Source of the DNA: Wolbachia endosymbiont of Armadillidium arcangelii
GTDB lineage: Bacteria > Pseudomonadota > Alphaproteobacteria > Rickettsiales > Anaplasmataceae
Length of the DNA stretch: 64,000 nt
Assembly: GCF_040207875.1 (NCBI RefSeq)
Contig: NZ_CP157942.1
Location: 1-64,000 of the forward strand
Reading direction: 5' to 3'
Of this stretch, positions 7,441 through 16,117 are shown piece after piece. Numbering within the stretch: position 1 is the first letter of the stretch; every line of letters starts with the position of its first letter. The notes beneath the pieces are model-generated. The model was not told the DNA's origin, did no database searches, and saw only the letters and a program-made list of their open reading frames with translations. A program made the translations under genes and the position numbers.

Positions 7441-10182
7441 ATGAATAAGGCTGTTGCAGATAATTATGAAGAAGTTGTTAACAATAGTGATGGTTTAGGT
7501 AAAGTACAATCTATTTCCAATGTTGCTATGGAAGAGGAAGAAGAGTTTTTTGATGCTATGGAAGCTGTTTCTAGTGTAGAAGAAGAGAGTGATTTAGGCC
7601 TTGTTGCTTCAGAAGAGGAGGAAGAATTTTTTGATGCTGTGGAAGAACAAGAGCCGTTAGCTAATTTTAACGTTCCACTCAGTATATTTCATTATAAAGA
7701 TTATAACTCTGATTTTTTTACTTCCTGGTATAATATATCAAGCGAAATATTTAAGGAAATAAATATAACTTGTCCAGAAAAGAAAATATTAAATTTAGCT
7801 CTGTCAGTTTTAATGCTTCCTTATATTGCTTTTACTGCACTGGGATTAGTCGTATGCAGTAGATTTCAAGCAAACAGCAAGACACAAGACAGTGTAGGGG
7901 AAGATAAGACAAAAAAGAGTGAAACTGGCGTGCCAAAAAGATTGGCATATGGCGCTCTTGCTGCAATAGCAATCTTTGTTAATGTAACTGTGCTTGTAGC
8001 CTTAATTGTTCCTGTAACAGTTGCTTTGGCTACTTTCTATCTTTTAAATAGAGAGCTATCTCATTCTTTAGTTACTGTGCTTAAAATAAGTATGGGGCTG
8101 TACTCTAATAAGCACCAAAATATCGAGATATCTTTTCATGAAAAGGAAGTTTCTAGTACAAGCATTGCATGTGATATGGAAATAAAATTTCCACCACAAT
8201 TTAAACAATTACTTAGAGATTTATGTGAAGATGAAAATAATAAGTGGTTTAGTGTGACACAGGATGCAGAGCGTAATATCGTACTGAAATTGTCAACTAA
8301 CATCGATTTAAAAAATGGTCTTAAGCCCTTACGTAATGAAATCAAGGATGTCCTTGCAACTTCTATTCAAGAATTTGCGAAGACTATGGAAGAACTGATA
8401 AAGCTAGAAAAGAAAGAGATTACATATGATAAATTGAAGGAATTATTGAACGAATTCAAGTCGAAAGTGGTAGATAGTATAGGTCCTAATTTGACAAGTC
8501 ACTTAATACAAAGTGCTTATCAAGTTGCCTTTATACAAGCAATTAAGTTTCAGCGAGATAGACGGAAAGAAGATTTTTCACTGGAAGATGAGATAAAAAA
8601 TTCTTTAGTGAGACAGGAATTAGAGAGTCAAGGTAAGGAATTACCAGGTGAGAAAGAAGTGATAATAAGAGATCTGAAAAAAGCAGGAGCAAAAGTACCG
8701 GATGTTTTAGATGATAGTGAGCTTCCTGTATTTAAAGCAGAATGGGAACGACTTAAAGAGGAAGCGAAAATAGCTAAGAAGACAATCATTGATGTTTATA
8801 AGGATATAGATCCTGGAAAAACAGAGGAAGCTCTAAATGATGCTAAAAAAATAATTGAAGATTTAAAAAAACAAGGACAAGAAAAGTATACTAGAATACA
8901 TGAAAAATTGAAAGCAATATATGATGAAGGAAAAAATAACTTAACAAACGATGATTTAAAAAGGAAATTAGAAAGTCTTTTTAAGTTCGAGTATAATGAT
9001 CAAGAAGTTGAGCGAAGGCTAGTAAAATCAGCAATGAAAAAAGCCAAAAGTGAGTTAGGCCTATTAGGCATGCTAAGCTTAATAGACCAGTTTCGAGATT
9101 TAGAAGAGGAGATAAAAGGTCCTTTTAGTGAGAAAGGTTTAAAAGAAGTTTCAGATAAAGTAAATGCTTTTATAGCAAAGATATATTTAGAAATAACGAA
9201 ATGTAAAATACAAAATTTATTCAAAGGCCAAGCAAAGGGTATAGAGAATTCGTGTAAGCTATTAAAAAGGGAGGCACCAGATCTAGTAAAAAGGATTAAT
9301 GCGCATCGAGCAGAAATTGCAAAATGCTTGGAACAACCTGCACTGTTGAGAGAAATAATAGAAGGAAATGAGGATTTAAATAAGTACTTAGAAGATGAGC
9401 AAAAGAGAAGAGGAGAAAAGCATCCAAATACAAAATTAATAGAGAAGCACTTGAAAGATAACCAAAAAATTCTAAAAGCACTAGAACAATTAGAATTAGA
9501 GAAAAAAGAATTATTGATAAATGAAGAAACAAAAAATAATTATAGAGAAGAGTTAGAATCTCGTGAAAAAATAAAATTTGCAACAATAGAGAATAATTTA
9601 CTAAAGGCATTCGAGCATGAGACTTTTAGTGAAGAAGCAGTTAAAAAGTTATTAGAGAAAGCGGAACTTGAGTACTATTTGGCAGAAAGATGCATCAAAC
9701 ATCCTGTAATTAAAACAAAAGATAATATCAAACATTTTTGTCAAGATTTATTGTCTCCTTTGATAAACAGGTTGGTGGAAAATATAGTAAATAATGTACC
9801 AAAAAGCGATAAGAGTTCATGGCTGCAACCTATAAAAGCTGTTCAGACAGGTTATGGATATATTAAAACAGGCCTTATCGTTGCAATATATGGGGATGAG
9901 AGTATAGAAGGAAAAGCGTTAGATGTAGCACACAACTCTTATAAGGAAGGAGAAACGTTTCTTCAACATTTTGAATCAAATTATGAGGAAATCGGAGCTT
10001 TTTTAGGTAATGTATTTTCTGATGATGGAGAAACATTTAAAAATGATATGTGGCCTAAAGTAGAAGAGCATTTGCGTGGAACGTGGGATAGATTTTTTAA
10101 GGATATTGAATTTAAGATTGGAAATAGATTAGATGAAGTAAACGTGACACAGCCAATTAAGAAGAAAGCTAAGCTAATTTGA
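7441..10182 (+). CDS. Large membrane/coiled-coil protein with tandem FFAT motifs; candidate host-ER tethering effector
   Basis: A 913-residue protein of no recognised enzyme family. Visible order: an acidic N-terminus with two EEEEEFFDA blocks (residues 31-39 and 58-66, each continuing xE); a conserved patch FHYKDYNSDFFTSWY (about 83-97) shared with the downstream paralogue; hydrophobic segments at about 116-139 and 168-202 separated by a charged loop; then about 700 mostly helical, Lys/Glu-rich residues likely to form coiled coils; and a C-terminal LDEVNVTQ patch also shared with the paralogue. There is no N-terminal signal peptide. EFFDAxE is the canonical eukaryotic FFAT motif bound by ER VAP proteins. 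The two-helix membrane region plus a cytosolic tail resembles chlamydial Inc proteins in layout only. The gene starts 41 bases after ileS, with AGGTGA upstream of the ATG. The role is inferred; no homologue of known function is recognised. Confidence 0.85.
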   Translation: MNKAVADNYEEVVNNSDGLGKVQSISNVAMEEEEEFFDAMEAVSSVEEESDLGLVASEEEEEFFDAVEEQEPLANFNVPLSIFHYKDYNSDFFTSWYNISSEIFKEINITCPEKKILNLALSVLMLPYIAFTALGLVVCSRFQANSKTQDSVGEDKTKKSETGVPKRLAYGALAAIAIFVNVTVLVALIVPVTVALATFYLLNRELSHSLVTVLKISMGLYSNKHQNIEISFHEKEVSSTSIACDMEIKFPPQFKQLLRDLCEDENNKWFSVTQDAERNIVLKLSTNIDLKNGLKPLRNEIKDVLATSIQEFAKTMEELIKLEKKEITYDKLKELLNEFKSKVVDSIGPNLTSHLIQSAYQVAFIQAIKFQRDRRKEDFSLEDEIKNSLVRQELESQGKELPGEKEVIIRDLKKAGAKVPDVLDDSELPVFKAEWERLKEEAKIAKKTIIDVYKDIDPGKTEEALNDAKKIIEDLKKQGQEKYTRIHEKLKAIYDEGKNNLTNDDLKRKLESLFKFEYNDQEVERRLVKSAMKKAKSELGLLGMLSLIDQFRDLEEEIKGPFSEKGLKEVSDKVNAFIAKIYLEITKCKIQNLFKGQAKGIENSCKLLKREAPDLVKRINAHRAEIAKCLEQPALLREIIEGNEDLNKYLEDEQKRRGEKHPNTKLIEKHLKDNQKILKALEQLELEKKELLINEETKNNYREELESREKIKFATIENNLLKAFEHETFSEEAVKKLLEKAELEYYLAERCIKHPVIKTKDNIKHFCQDLLSPLINRLVENIVNNVPKSDKSSWLQPIKAVQTGYGYIKTGLIVAIYGDESIEGKALDVAHNSYKEGETFLQHFESNYEEIGAFLGNVFSDDGETFKNDMWPKVEEHLRGTWDRFFKDIEFKIGNRLDEVNVTQPIKKKAKLI
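7531..7563 (+). other. FFAT motif 1 (coding)
   Basis: Encodes EEEEEFFDAME at residues 31-41 of the 913-residue protein. The seven-residue core EFFDAME matches the consensus E-F-F-D-A-x-E at every position, preceded by four further Glu. In eukaryotes this motif binds the MSP domain of VAP-A/VAP-B. Confidence 0.75.
7612..7647 (+). other. FFAT motif 2 (coding)
   Basis: Encodes EEEEEFFDAVEE at residues 58-69, a second exact core (EFFDAVE) 27 residues after the first. The DNA of the two motif segments is nearly the same (gaagaggaagaagagtttttt versus gaggaggaagaatttttt in outline), which suggests internal duplication. Confidence 0.75.
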
Positions 10183-10251
10183 TATAAAGATTACCCACTT
10201 TACCTCTACCTTCTTTAATCGCGCTAAGGCATTTATGCTGGTAAATAAACC

Positions 10252-10350
10252 TTTAAAATAAGAGTAATAATCAAAGCAAAGGATAAAAAAATGATGAAGT
10301 GAATACATAAAAGAGCAGACTCTCTCCTTATCTTTAGAAATTATTAGTAC
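10252..10350 (+). pseudogene. Relic of ileS 3' end
   Basis: This stretch matches ileS around 7209-7310. It can be read as IRVIIKAKDKK, then a stop, then EYIKEQTLSLSLE, where the ileS protein has IRVIIKAEDEK and EYIKEQTLSLSLE. It sits immediately upstream of the 414-residue paralogue, just as the true ileS end sits upstream of the 913-residue gene. It therefore marks the left part of a tandem duplication unit. Confidence 0.85.
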
Positions 10351-10387
10351 TTATAGCATATAAAGCATATTTTAAATCAGGTATAAT

Positions 10388-11632
10388 ATGATAAGTGCTA
10401 CTATAAATTCTGAAACTAATAGTAGTAGTGTAGGTAGGGAAGAGTGTGTTGCTGTTACAACTTCTGAAACTAACTTAGATGGCAATAATAGTGGTTTAGG
10501 TGAAGAAAAGTGTGCTGCTGTTTCTTATAGTTCAAAGAAAGGGGAAGAATTTTCTTCTGGTTTTAACATTCCGCTGAATATATTTCATTATAAGGATTAT
10601 GACTCTGATTTTTTTACTTCTTGGTACAATAAATCAAGTAAAATATTTAAGGAGATAAGTCGAACTAGTCTAGAAAAACGAGTGTTGAATGTAGCTCTAG
10701 CATTTTTAATGCTTCCTTATGTAGCTTTAACTGCATTAGGGTTAGTCCTATATAGCAGATATAAAATAAATGATAAAACGCAGATCAGTGTGGAGGAAAA
10801 TAAAAAAAAAGAAAATAAATTAACAGCAAAAAGATTGGCATATGGTATTCTTGCTTCAGTAGTGATTTTTGCTACATTTGTAATCTTACTTATTCCTGCA
10901 ACAATTGCTTTAGCTATTTTTTATCTTTTAAATAGAGGACTAGTTCATTCTTTAATTGCTGCTTTTAAAGAGGGCAGTGAGTCATATCAGAATCAACATC
11001 CAAATATTGAAGTATCTTTTCATGGAACAGAGGTTAATAAATCAGACATTATGCTGGATGTCGAAATTAAATTTCCGCCACAGTTTGCACAATTACGTGA
11101 AGATTTATATAAAAATGGTGGTAGGATTAATGTTGGACAGGATCCAGAGCATAATACCATATTGAAATCATCAGTAAAAATTCATTTAGGAGGTGTTCTT
11201 AAACCTTTGCGTAGTGAAATAACAAATGTGCTTAAAATTTCTGTTCAAGGGTTCACAAAAATTATGGAAGAATTGATGAATCTAGAAAAAGCAGGTATTA
11301 CGTATAATAAGCTGAAGGAATTGTTGAACGGATTCAGACTAAAAGTGGTAAATAGTGTCGATTCTAAACTGATAAGTTGCTTAATACCAGGAGAAGTGTT
11401 TATTCAACCTTTCAAGGAAATAATAGACGTAGTAGAGAAATTACCTGCTTCCATAAAATCCTCTATTCTACTTCCTGATGGAGAAAAAATATTTAAAGAT
11501 TTAATATGGCCTCATATAAGAGATAATTTATATGAAGTCTTTTCTGAGAATATTGAATTGACGTTAGTTAGAAGTGAATTAGATGAAGTAAGTGTGACAC
11601 AGCAACGACCGGAAATTATGATTATGGCTTAA
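10388..11632 (+). CDS. Membrane protein, short paralogue of the 913-residue protein
   Basis: A 414-residue protein homologous to the upstream gene over its N-terminal 300 or so residues: FNIPLNIFHYKDYDSDFFTSWYN, two hydrophobic segments at about 95-120 and 150-185, and the KFPPQF patch. It is homologous again at the extreme C-terminus (ELDEVSVTQ). The roughly 500-residue helical middle of the long copy is missing, and so are the EFFDAxE motifs; the N-terminus here has only scattered Glu (GREECVAV, GEEKCAAV). The ATG at 10388 is preceded directly by tataat, which leaves little room for a strong ribosome site (tcagg at about 10377). The stop overlaps the 3' end of convergent pheT by four bases. 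Function unknown. Confidence 0.8.
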   Translation: MISATINSETNSSSVGREECVAVTTSETNLDGNNSGLGEEKCAAVSYSSKKGEEFSSGFNIPLNIFHYKDYDSDFFTSWYNKSSKIFKEISRTSLEKRVLNVALAFLMLPYVALTALGLVLYSRYKINDKTQISVEENKKKENKLTAKRLAYGILASVVIFATFVILLIPATIALAIFYLLNRGLVHSLIAAFKEGSESYQNQHPNIEVSFHGTEVNKSDIMLDVEIKFPPQFAQLREDLYKNGGRINVGQDPEHNTILKSSVKIHLGGVLKPLRSEITNVLKISVQGFTKIMEELMNLEKAGITYNKLKELLNGFRLKVVNSVDSKLISCLIPGEVFIQPFKEIIDVVEKLPASIKSSILLPDGEKIFKDLIWPHIRDNLYEVFSENIELTLVRSELDEVSVTQQRPEIMIMA

Positions 11633-13968
11633 TGATGAGTTCTCAAAGTTCCTTCGGTATTTTCACACACTAAATTGACTATCATATTTGATTCTTTTTG
11701 GATTTCCTCTTCAGTTAAAGTGTGAGTTGGAGAGCAGAAAGTAACTGACAATGCTATGGATATCTTGTTCATTCCCATGGTATTTCCGTGGTATACGTCG
11801 AATATCAAAACTTCTGTGATAAGCTCTGAGCTTTTTTTCACCATATTGACTATACTACCTGCTGTTATGTCTTTATTCACAATAAACGCAAAATCGCGCT
11901 TTACACTTTGATATTTATAATCGATAAATTTTTTTCTACTTACAGGTAAATTTTCAATATTTTCTAGTATTACCTCAAAACCTACAACTTTTTGTTTGAT
12001 GTTAAAGAAATCTAGTATACTTGGATGAAGTTCCCCAAAATAACCAACTATTTTACTTTTGAAAGAAAAGGTACCTGACTTTCCTGGGTGGTAATATTCT
12101 TTTTCTGCCCTCTCTATCGTTAAGCTATCACAATTGATGTTAAGAAATTCCAAAGCCGTTATGAGGTCAGCCTTTGCGTCAAAAACATCTACTTTCCTAT
12201 CAGTATTATAATGGTTTCGCGGTAAATTATTTCCTGTTCTTATTCCACTTAAGACATGTTTAGACTGAGCTTCATCATCATAAATCGGCCCAATTTCGAA
12301 GATTGCAAGATCAGATACTCCATGGGCAATATTATCAGCAGTGACTTGCAATAAATTTGGCATAATACTTGGTCTCATCATATTAAAGTTATTGTTAAAC
12401 GGATTATCGATGATAAATAACTTATTCGAGTAACCAAATTTTTCAGCTGTTGATTCACTCATAAACGACCAGGTTAGCACTTCATGAAACCCTCTGTTTG
12501 TCATCAAAATACGCAAATTGTCGTATGTACTATCTACTTCTTCAACATTATTTGGTAGTGATTCTTCTTTTATTTTGTCATAGCCGTATATCCTTGTTAC
12601 TTCTTCAATTAGGTCAGCAGGTATAGTTACGTCCGGTCTCCAGCTTGGCACTTGTACATCCCAATTGCCTTCGGTTTTTTTATCAATACTAAACCCTAGT
12701 TTCGTTAAGATATCGAACACTTTATCAGGCGATACAGACACACTTCCTAATTTGTTTGCATTCTGATAATCAAAGCTCACCTTGGTGTCAGCCCTATCTA
12801 AGCTGCCAGCAGACACTACGCTTGAGGTTTCTCCACCACATAAGTCCAAGATCATTTTAGCTGCAAGATTAAGTCCCTCAAGGGTAAATCCATAATCAAC
12901 TGAACGTGCAAATCTGTAACTAGCTTCTGTGGAAATGCCAAATTGCCTTGAAGATTTAGTGATAGAGATGGGGTCAAACCAAGCAGACTCTAAAAAGATA
13001 TCAGTAGTTTCAAAAGTGCATTCACTGTACTTACCACCTATAATTCCAGCAATTCCATGAACATTTTTATCATCAGAAATAACACTTATGTCTTTATTTA
13101 ATGAGCACTCTTTATCATTTAAACCAACAAATTTTTCTCCCTTAGTTGCTTTGCGTACTACGAGCTCTCCTTCTATTTTTTTTGCATCATATGCGTGCAT
13201 TGGGCGCCCGAAAGATATCATAATGTAATTAGTAATATCAACTATTGCAGAAATGGAGCGCATTCCTATCGATTCCAATTTATCTTTTAGCCACTTTGGG
13301 CTTTCTTGATTTTTTACATTGGCGATGTATATTCCACTAATAAAGCTCTCTGCGTCGGTGACTTTGACGTTTATTGGTGAATCCATAGAGCAGGCAAGTT
13401 GTGGAACGTTTAAAGCCTTTAACGTTCCAATTTCAGTTGCTGCTAAATCTCGAGCTATTCCATAGACTCCTAAGCAATCTCCACGATTGGGAGTAACATT
13501 TATATCAATTACAGGATCGCAATTGAAAAATTTATCTCCTGTTTTATAATCATCAGAAAGCTCGATTATTCCTTCACTTTCCTCTTGAGTCAGAGCAAGT
13601 TCAGAAGCAGAACAGAGCATTCCTTCACTTAGCACTCCTCGTATTTTTGCAGGCTTAATTGTGAAATCGCTTTCTGGTAATGTGCTACCAAGAGATGCAA
13701 GTACAGTTTTCATATTTTCTCTAACATTCTGTGCTCCACAGACTATCTGCAGAATTTTACTTCCATTGTCTACTTTACATAGTTTTAATTTATTAGCATT
13801 TTGGTGAGGTGCAACTTCTAGTACTTCTGCAACAACAAACCCGGCCAATTTGGAATTATCGACCACATTTTCTACTTCCAGCCCTATATGGGTTAACTTA
13901 TCAGTGATTTCTTCTAAATTGGCATTGGTTTCTAAGTGCTCTAATAACCAAGATAATGTGAACTTCAT
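11629..13968 (-). CDS. pheT: Phenylalanyl-tRNA synthetase beta subunit
   Basis: A 779-residue beta chain of the heterotetrameric PheRS. The N-terminal tRNA-binding (EMAP-like) domain spans about residues 40-150, with VVAEVLEVAPHQNANKLKLC at its start. A B3/B4 editing region carries the GRPMHAYDAKKI block (about 253-264), followed by B5 (WRPDVTIPADLIEEVTRIYG, about 438-457). The C-terminal FDX-ACB anticodon-binding domain starts around SVKRDFAFIV. Length is normal. The alpha-subunit gene is not in the window. The gene is convergent with the membrane paralogue and overlaps its stop. Confidence 0.96.
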   Translation of the reverse strand: MKFTLSWLLEHLETNANLEEITDKLTHIGLEVENVVDNSKLAGFVVAEVLEVAPHQNANKLKLCKVDNGSKILQIVCGAQNVRENMKTVLASLGSTLPESDFTIKPAKIRGVLSEGMLCSASELALTQEESEGIIELSDDYKTGDKFFNCDPVIDINVTPNRGDCLGVYGIARDLAATEIGTLKALNVPQLACSMDSPINVKVTDAESFISGIYIANVKNQESPKWLKDKLESIGMRSISAIVDITNYIMISFGRPMHAYDAKKIEGELVVRKATKGEKFVGLNDKECSLNKDISVISDDKNVHGIAGIIGGKYSECTFETTDIFLESAWFDPISITKSSRQFGISTEASYRFARSVDYGFTLEGLNLAAKMILDLCGGETSSVVSAGSLDRADTKVSFDYQNANKLGSVSVSPDKVFDILTKLGFSIDKKTEGNWDVQVPSWRPDVTIPADLIEEVTRIYGYDKIKEESLPNNVEEVDSTYDNLRILMTNRGFHEVLTWSFMSESTAEKFGYSNKLFIIDNPFNNNFNMMRPSIMPNLLQVTADNIAHGVSDLAIFEIGPIYDDEAQSKHVLSGIRTGNNLPRNHYNTDRKVDVFDAKADLITALEFLNINCDSLTIERAEKEYYHPGKSGTFSFKSKIVGYFGELHPSILDFFNIKQKVVGFEVILENIENLPVSRKKFIDYKYQSVKRDFAFIVNKDITAGSIVNMVKKSSELITEVLIFDVYHGNTMGMNKISIALSVTFCSPTHTLTEEEIQKESNMIVNLVCENTEGTLRTHH

Positions 13969-14080
13969 CTATTTAATAAGAAATAAAAAAGTTATTGTAA
14001 TGTAAAATATAATGATTTTAAAGTTTGTTGTAGTGGAATACTTCTACATCATAAACAATGATGCAGAAGCTTTTGTAACT

Positions 14081-14390
14081 TTATATCTTCTTCTGAAGAG
14101 AATTGATCTTCTTTATATCACCTTTTAAATCTATCTCCATAAAGAATTTAAGATTCATATTGTGGTTATCTGCATAGGCATCATAAATGTAACCATCAAT
14201 AGTTTTAAGTTTCCTATCATATTATGGCTTTCATCTAGTATTTAGCTTCCTATTTGATAATGGCCAGTATATTCGTTAAAGGAGCCATCTGTTAGTTTAA
14301 TGTATCCACTACCAAATTCCTGCTCTAAATTTAAAGGATGATTAGTGTTAATAAAATCTATTTCGTTAATAATAATACCTCACTAAAAAT
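14081..14390 (-). pseudogene. Broken small hypothetical gene
   Basis: The minus strand reads a connected, plausible protein (NEIDFINTNHPLNLEQEF..., GYIKLTDGSFNEYTGHYQIG..., TIDGYIYDAYADNHNMNLKF...) only if one in-frame stop and one frameshift are ignored. It ends in a TAA at 14081-14083. A near-perfect inverted repeat (cttctacatcat...atgatgcagaag, about 14040-14070) lies just beyond the end and could be its old terminator. No family is recognised. Confidence 0.5.
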
Positions 14391-14546
14391 TAAATTATAA
14401 TTAAAATAAGATGTTAAGTCAAGATATTGAACAATTTAATAAGGTTGGTAAATTTTAAAACACAGAGCTGATTGTAATTAACACTCTAATTACATATTTT
14501 GTTAATATGCTAATGCTATAATGACATAGAGCTTTCTATCTTAATT

Positions 14547-14580
14547 CTTGACTTTATCCTATAAAATTTATACTTTATTT
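14547..14580 (+). promoter_or_regulatory. Possible sigma70-type promoter of the F0 operon
   Basis: TTGACT at 14548-14553 and TATACT about 15 bases further (about 14569-14574), some 40 bases before the atpB start. The spacing is slightly short of ideal, and such matches are frequent in AT-rich DNA, so this is only a candidate. Confidence 0.35.
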
Positions 14581-14610
14581 ACTGTTACAGTTTAAGTACA
14601 TAAGATCAAA

Positions 14611-15336
14611 ATGGCGTTAAATCCGCTAGAACAATTTAAAGTATATACAATAATAGAGTTACCAAAACTATTTGGGTATGACATAAACTTTACTAACTCA
14701 TCTCTTTTTATGATGATTTCGGTAATGTTGACAATGCTCTTTTTGCTTCTCGGAGTAAGAAAAGGGGCAGTAATACCAGGATATTTACAAGCTGCAGTTG
14801 AATATGTATATGATTTTGTTGTTTCAATAATAGAAAATAATACTGGAAGCAAAGGTTTGCAGCACATTCCTTTGATATTTACAGTATTTATTTTCATTTT
14901 ATCATGTAATTTAGTTGGTATTCTTCCTTATAGCTTTACGGTTACAAGTCATGTGATAGTCACTTTTGCTTTGTCGATGGTAGTTTTTATTTATATAACG
15001 ATTATTGGATTTAAGGAAAGGGGAGTAGAGTTTTTACGCATATTGCTACCAAAAGGAACTCCTGCGTGGCTTGCACCTATAATCATTATTATTAAGTTAT
15101 TTGCTTATTTAGTAAGACCGGTTAGCCTATCAGTAAGGCTTGCAGCAAATATGATTGCTGGTCATACGATCATCAAAGTGATAGCGGGATTTATTGTGAA
15201 TATGAACGTACTTTTCACTCCTGCACCTTTTTTGTTTATAATTGCACTAATAGGGTTTGAAGTATTCGTTGCAGTTTTACAAGCTTATATATTTACTATA
15301 TTAATATGCGTATATTTGTCAGATGCAGTAAAGTAA
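14611..15336 (+). CDS. atpB: ATP synthase F0 subunit a
   Basis: A 241-residue inner-membrane subunit that forms the proton half-channels against the c-ring. Several hydrophobic helices are visible. The key helix carries the essential Arg in VRPVSLSVRLAANMIAGH (about residues 169-186), and the C-terminal helix contains ALIGFEVFVAVLQAYIF. It is the first gene of a tight F0 cluster followed by atpE and two b-type subunits. F1 genes are not in this window, as is usual for split ATP synthase operons in alphaproteobacteria. Confidence 0.95.
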   Translation: MALNPLEQFKVYTIIELPKLFGYDINFTNSSLFMMISVMLTMLFLLLGVRKGAVIPGYLQAAVEYVYDFVVSIIENNTGSKGLQHIPLIFTVFIFILSCNLVGILPYSFTVTSHVIVTFALSMVVFIYITIIGFKERGVEFLRILLPKGTPAWLAPIIIIIKLFAYLVRPVSLSVRLAANMIAGHTIIKVIAGFIVNMNVLFTPAPFLFIIALIGFEVFVAVLQAYIFTILICVYLSDAVK

Positions 15337-15396
15337 TTGACTTACCTGCAGGATATTTTATAATTAATAATGTAAAGGAATAGTTAAAGGTAATAT

Positions 15397-15624
15397 ATGG
15401 ATTTAGTAGCTTTAAAATTTATAGCAATTGGTTTATCTGTATTTGGAATGCTTGGTGCTGGTTTAGGTATAGCTAATATCTTCTCTGCTATGTTAAAAGG
15501 GATTGCGAGAAACCCTGAATCGGAAGGTAAAATGAAAGGTTACGTTTATATTGGTGCTGCCATGGTTGAAATCATGGGATTGCTTGCGTTTGTACTTGCA
15601 ATGTTATTAATATTTGCTGCTTAA
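15397..15624 (+). CDS. atpE: ATP synthase F0 subunit c
   Basis: A 75-residue proteolipid of the rotor ring with two transmembrane helices joined by the polar loop ARNPES (residues 37-42). The proton-carrying acidic residue is Glu58 in AAMVEIMGLLAF. The glycine-rich first helix (GAGLGIAN) is typical. The gene is 60 bases after atpB with an aaaggtaat ribosome site, and 3 bases before the next subunit. Confidence 0.95.
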   Translation: MDLVALKFIAIGLSVFGMLGAGLGIANIFSAMLKGIARNPESEGKMKGYVYIGAAMVEIMGLLAFVLAMLLIFAA

Positions 15625-15627
15625 CAG

Positions 15628-16107
15628 ATGCCACAGCTTGATGTTTCAACTTTCTCTTCTCAAATTTTTTGGTTTTTAATTTTTTTTTCTTCACTTTTTT
15701 CCATAGTGAATTACTTATTTTTACCAAAGTTGGAAAAAGTAATAAGCACTAGAAGTAAAGAAGTATTGAATTCTTTTAGTAATTCTGTTCACCTTTTGCA
15801 ACTTGTAGAAAATCAAGTTGTAAAATATAATGCAGCTTTAAATCAAGCCAGAGTACAGGCAAAAAAAATCGTAGATGATGCACTTGCTCAGGTAGAAGAA
15901 ATGAGATCTAATGTTAAGAATATATTAGAAGAGGAAGATAAAAAAGTAAGCAAATTTGTTGAAGAAAGAGTAGAAAGATTTAAATCTGAATGCATTAATG
16001 AATTAAAACAGATGGCTACTAATATTGCTTTGATTTACTATACTAAGTTAACTGATTTTGAGGTTGAAGAGGAGTTTGTTGCTAGCTTGGTATCTGAAGA
16101 GTTTTAG
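15628..16107 (+). CDS. ATP synthase F0 subunit b' (peripheral stalk)
   Basis: A 159-residue stalk subunit with one N-terminal membrane helix (about residues 12-32, IFWFLIFFSSLFSIVNYLFL) and then a long charged helix rich in Lys and Glu. This is the b'-type partner found with a second b subunit in alphaproteobacteria (AtpG/AtpF' in some naming). It is translated just after atpE and followed by the second b subunit after 10 bases. Confidence 0.88.
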   Translation: MPQLDVSTFSSQIFWFLIFFSSLFSIVNYLFLPKLEKVISTRSKEVLNSFSNSVHLLQLVENQVVKYNAALNQARVQAKKIVDDALAQVEEMRSNVKNILEEEDKKVSKFVEERVERFKSECINELKQMATNIALIYYTKLTDFEVEEEFVASLVSEEF

Positions 16108-16117
16108 GAGTTTTTTT

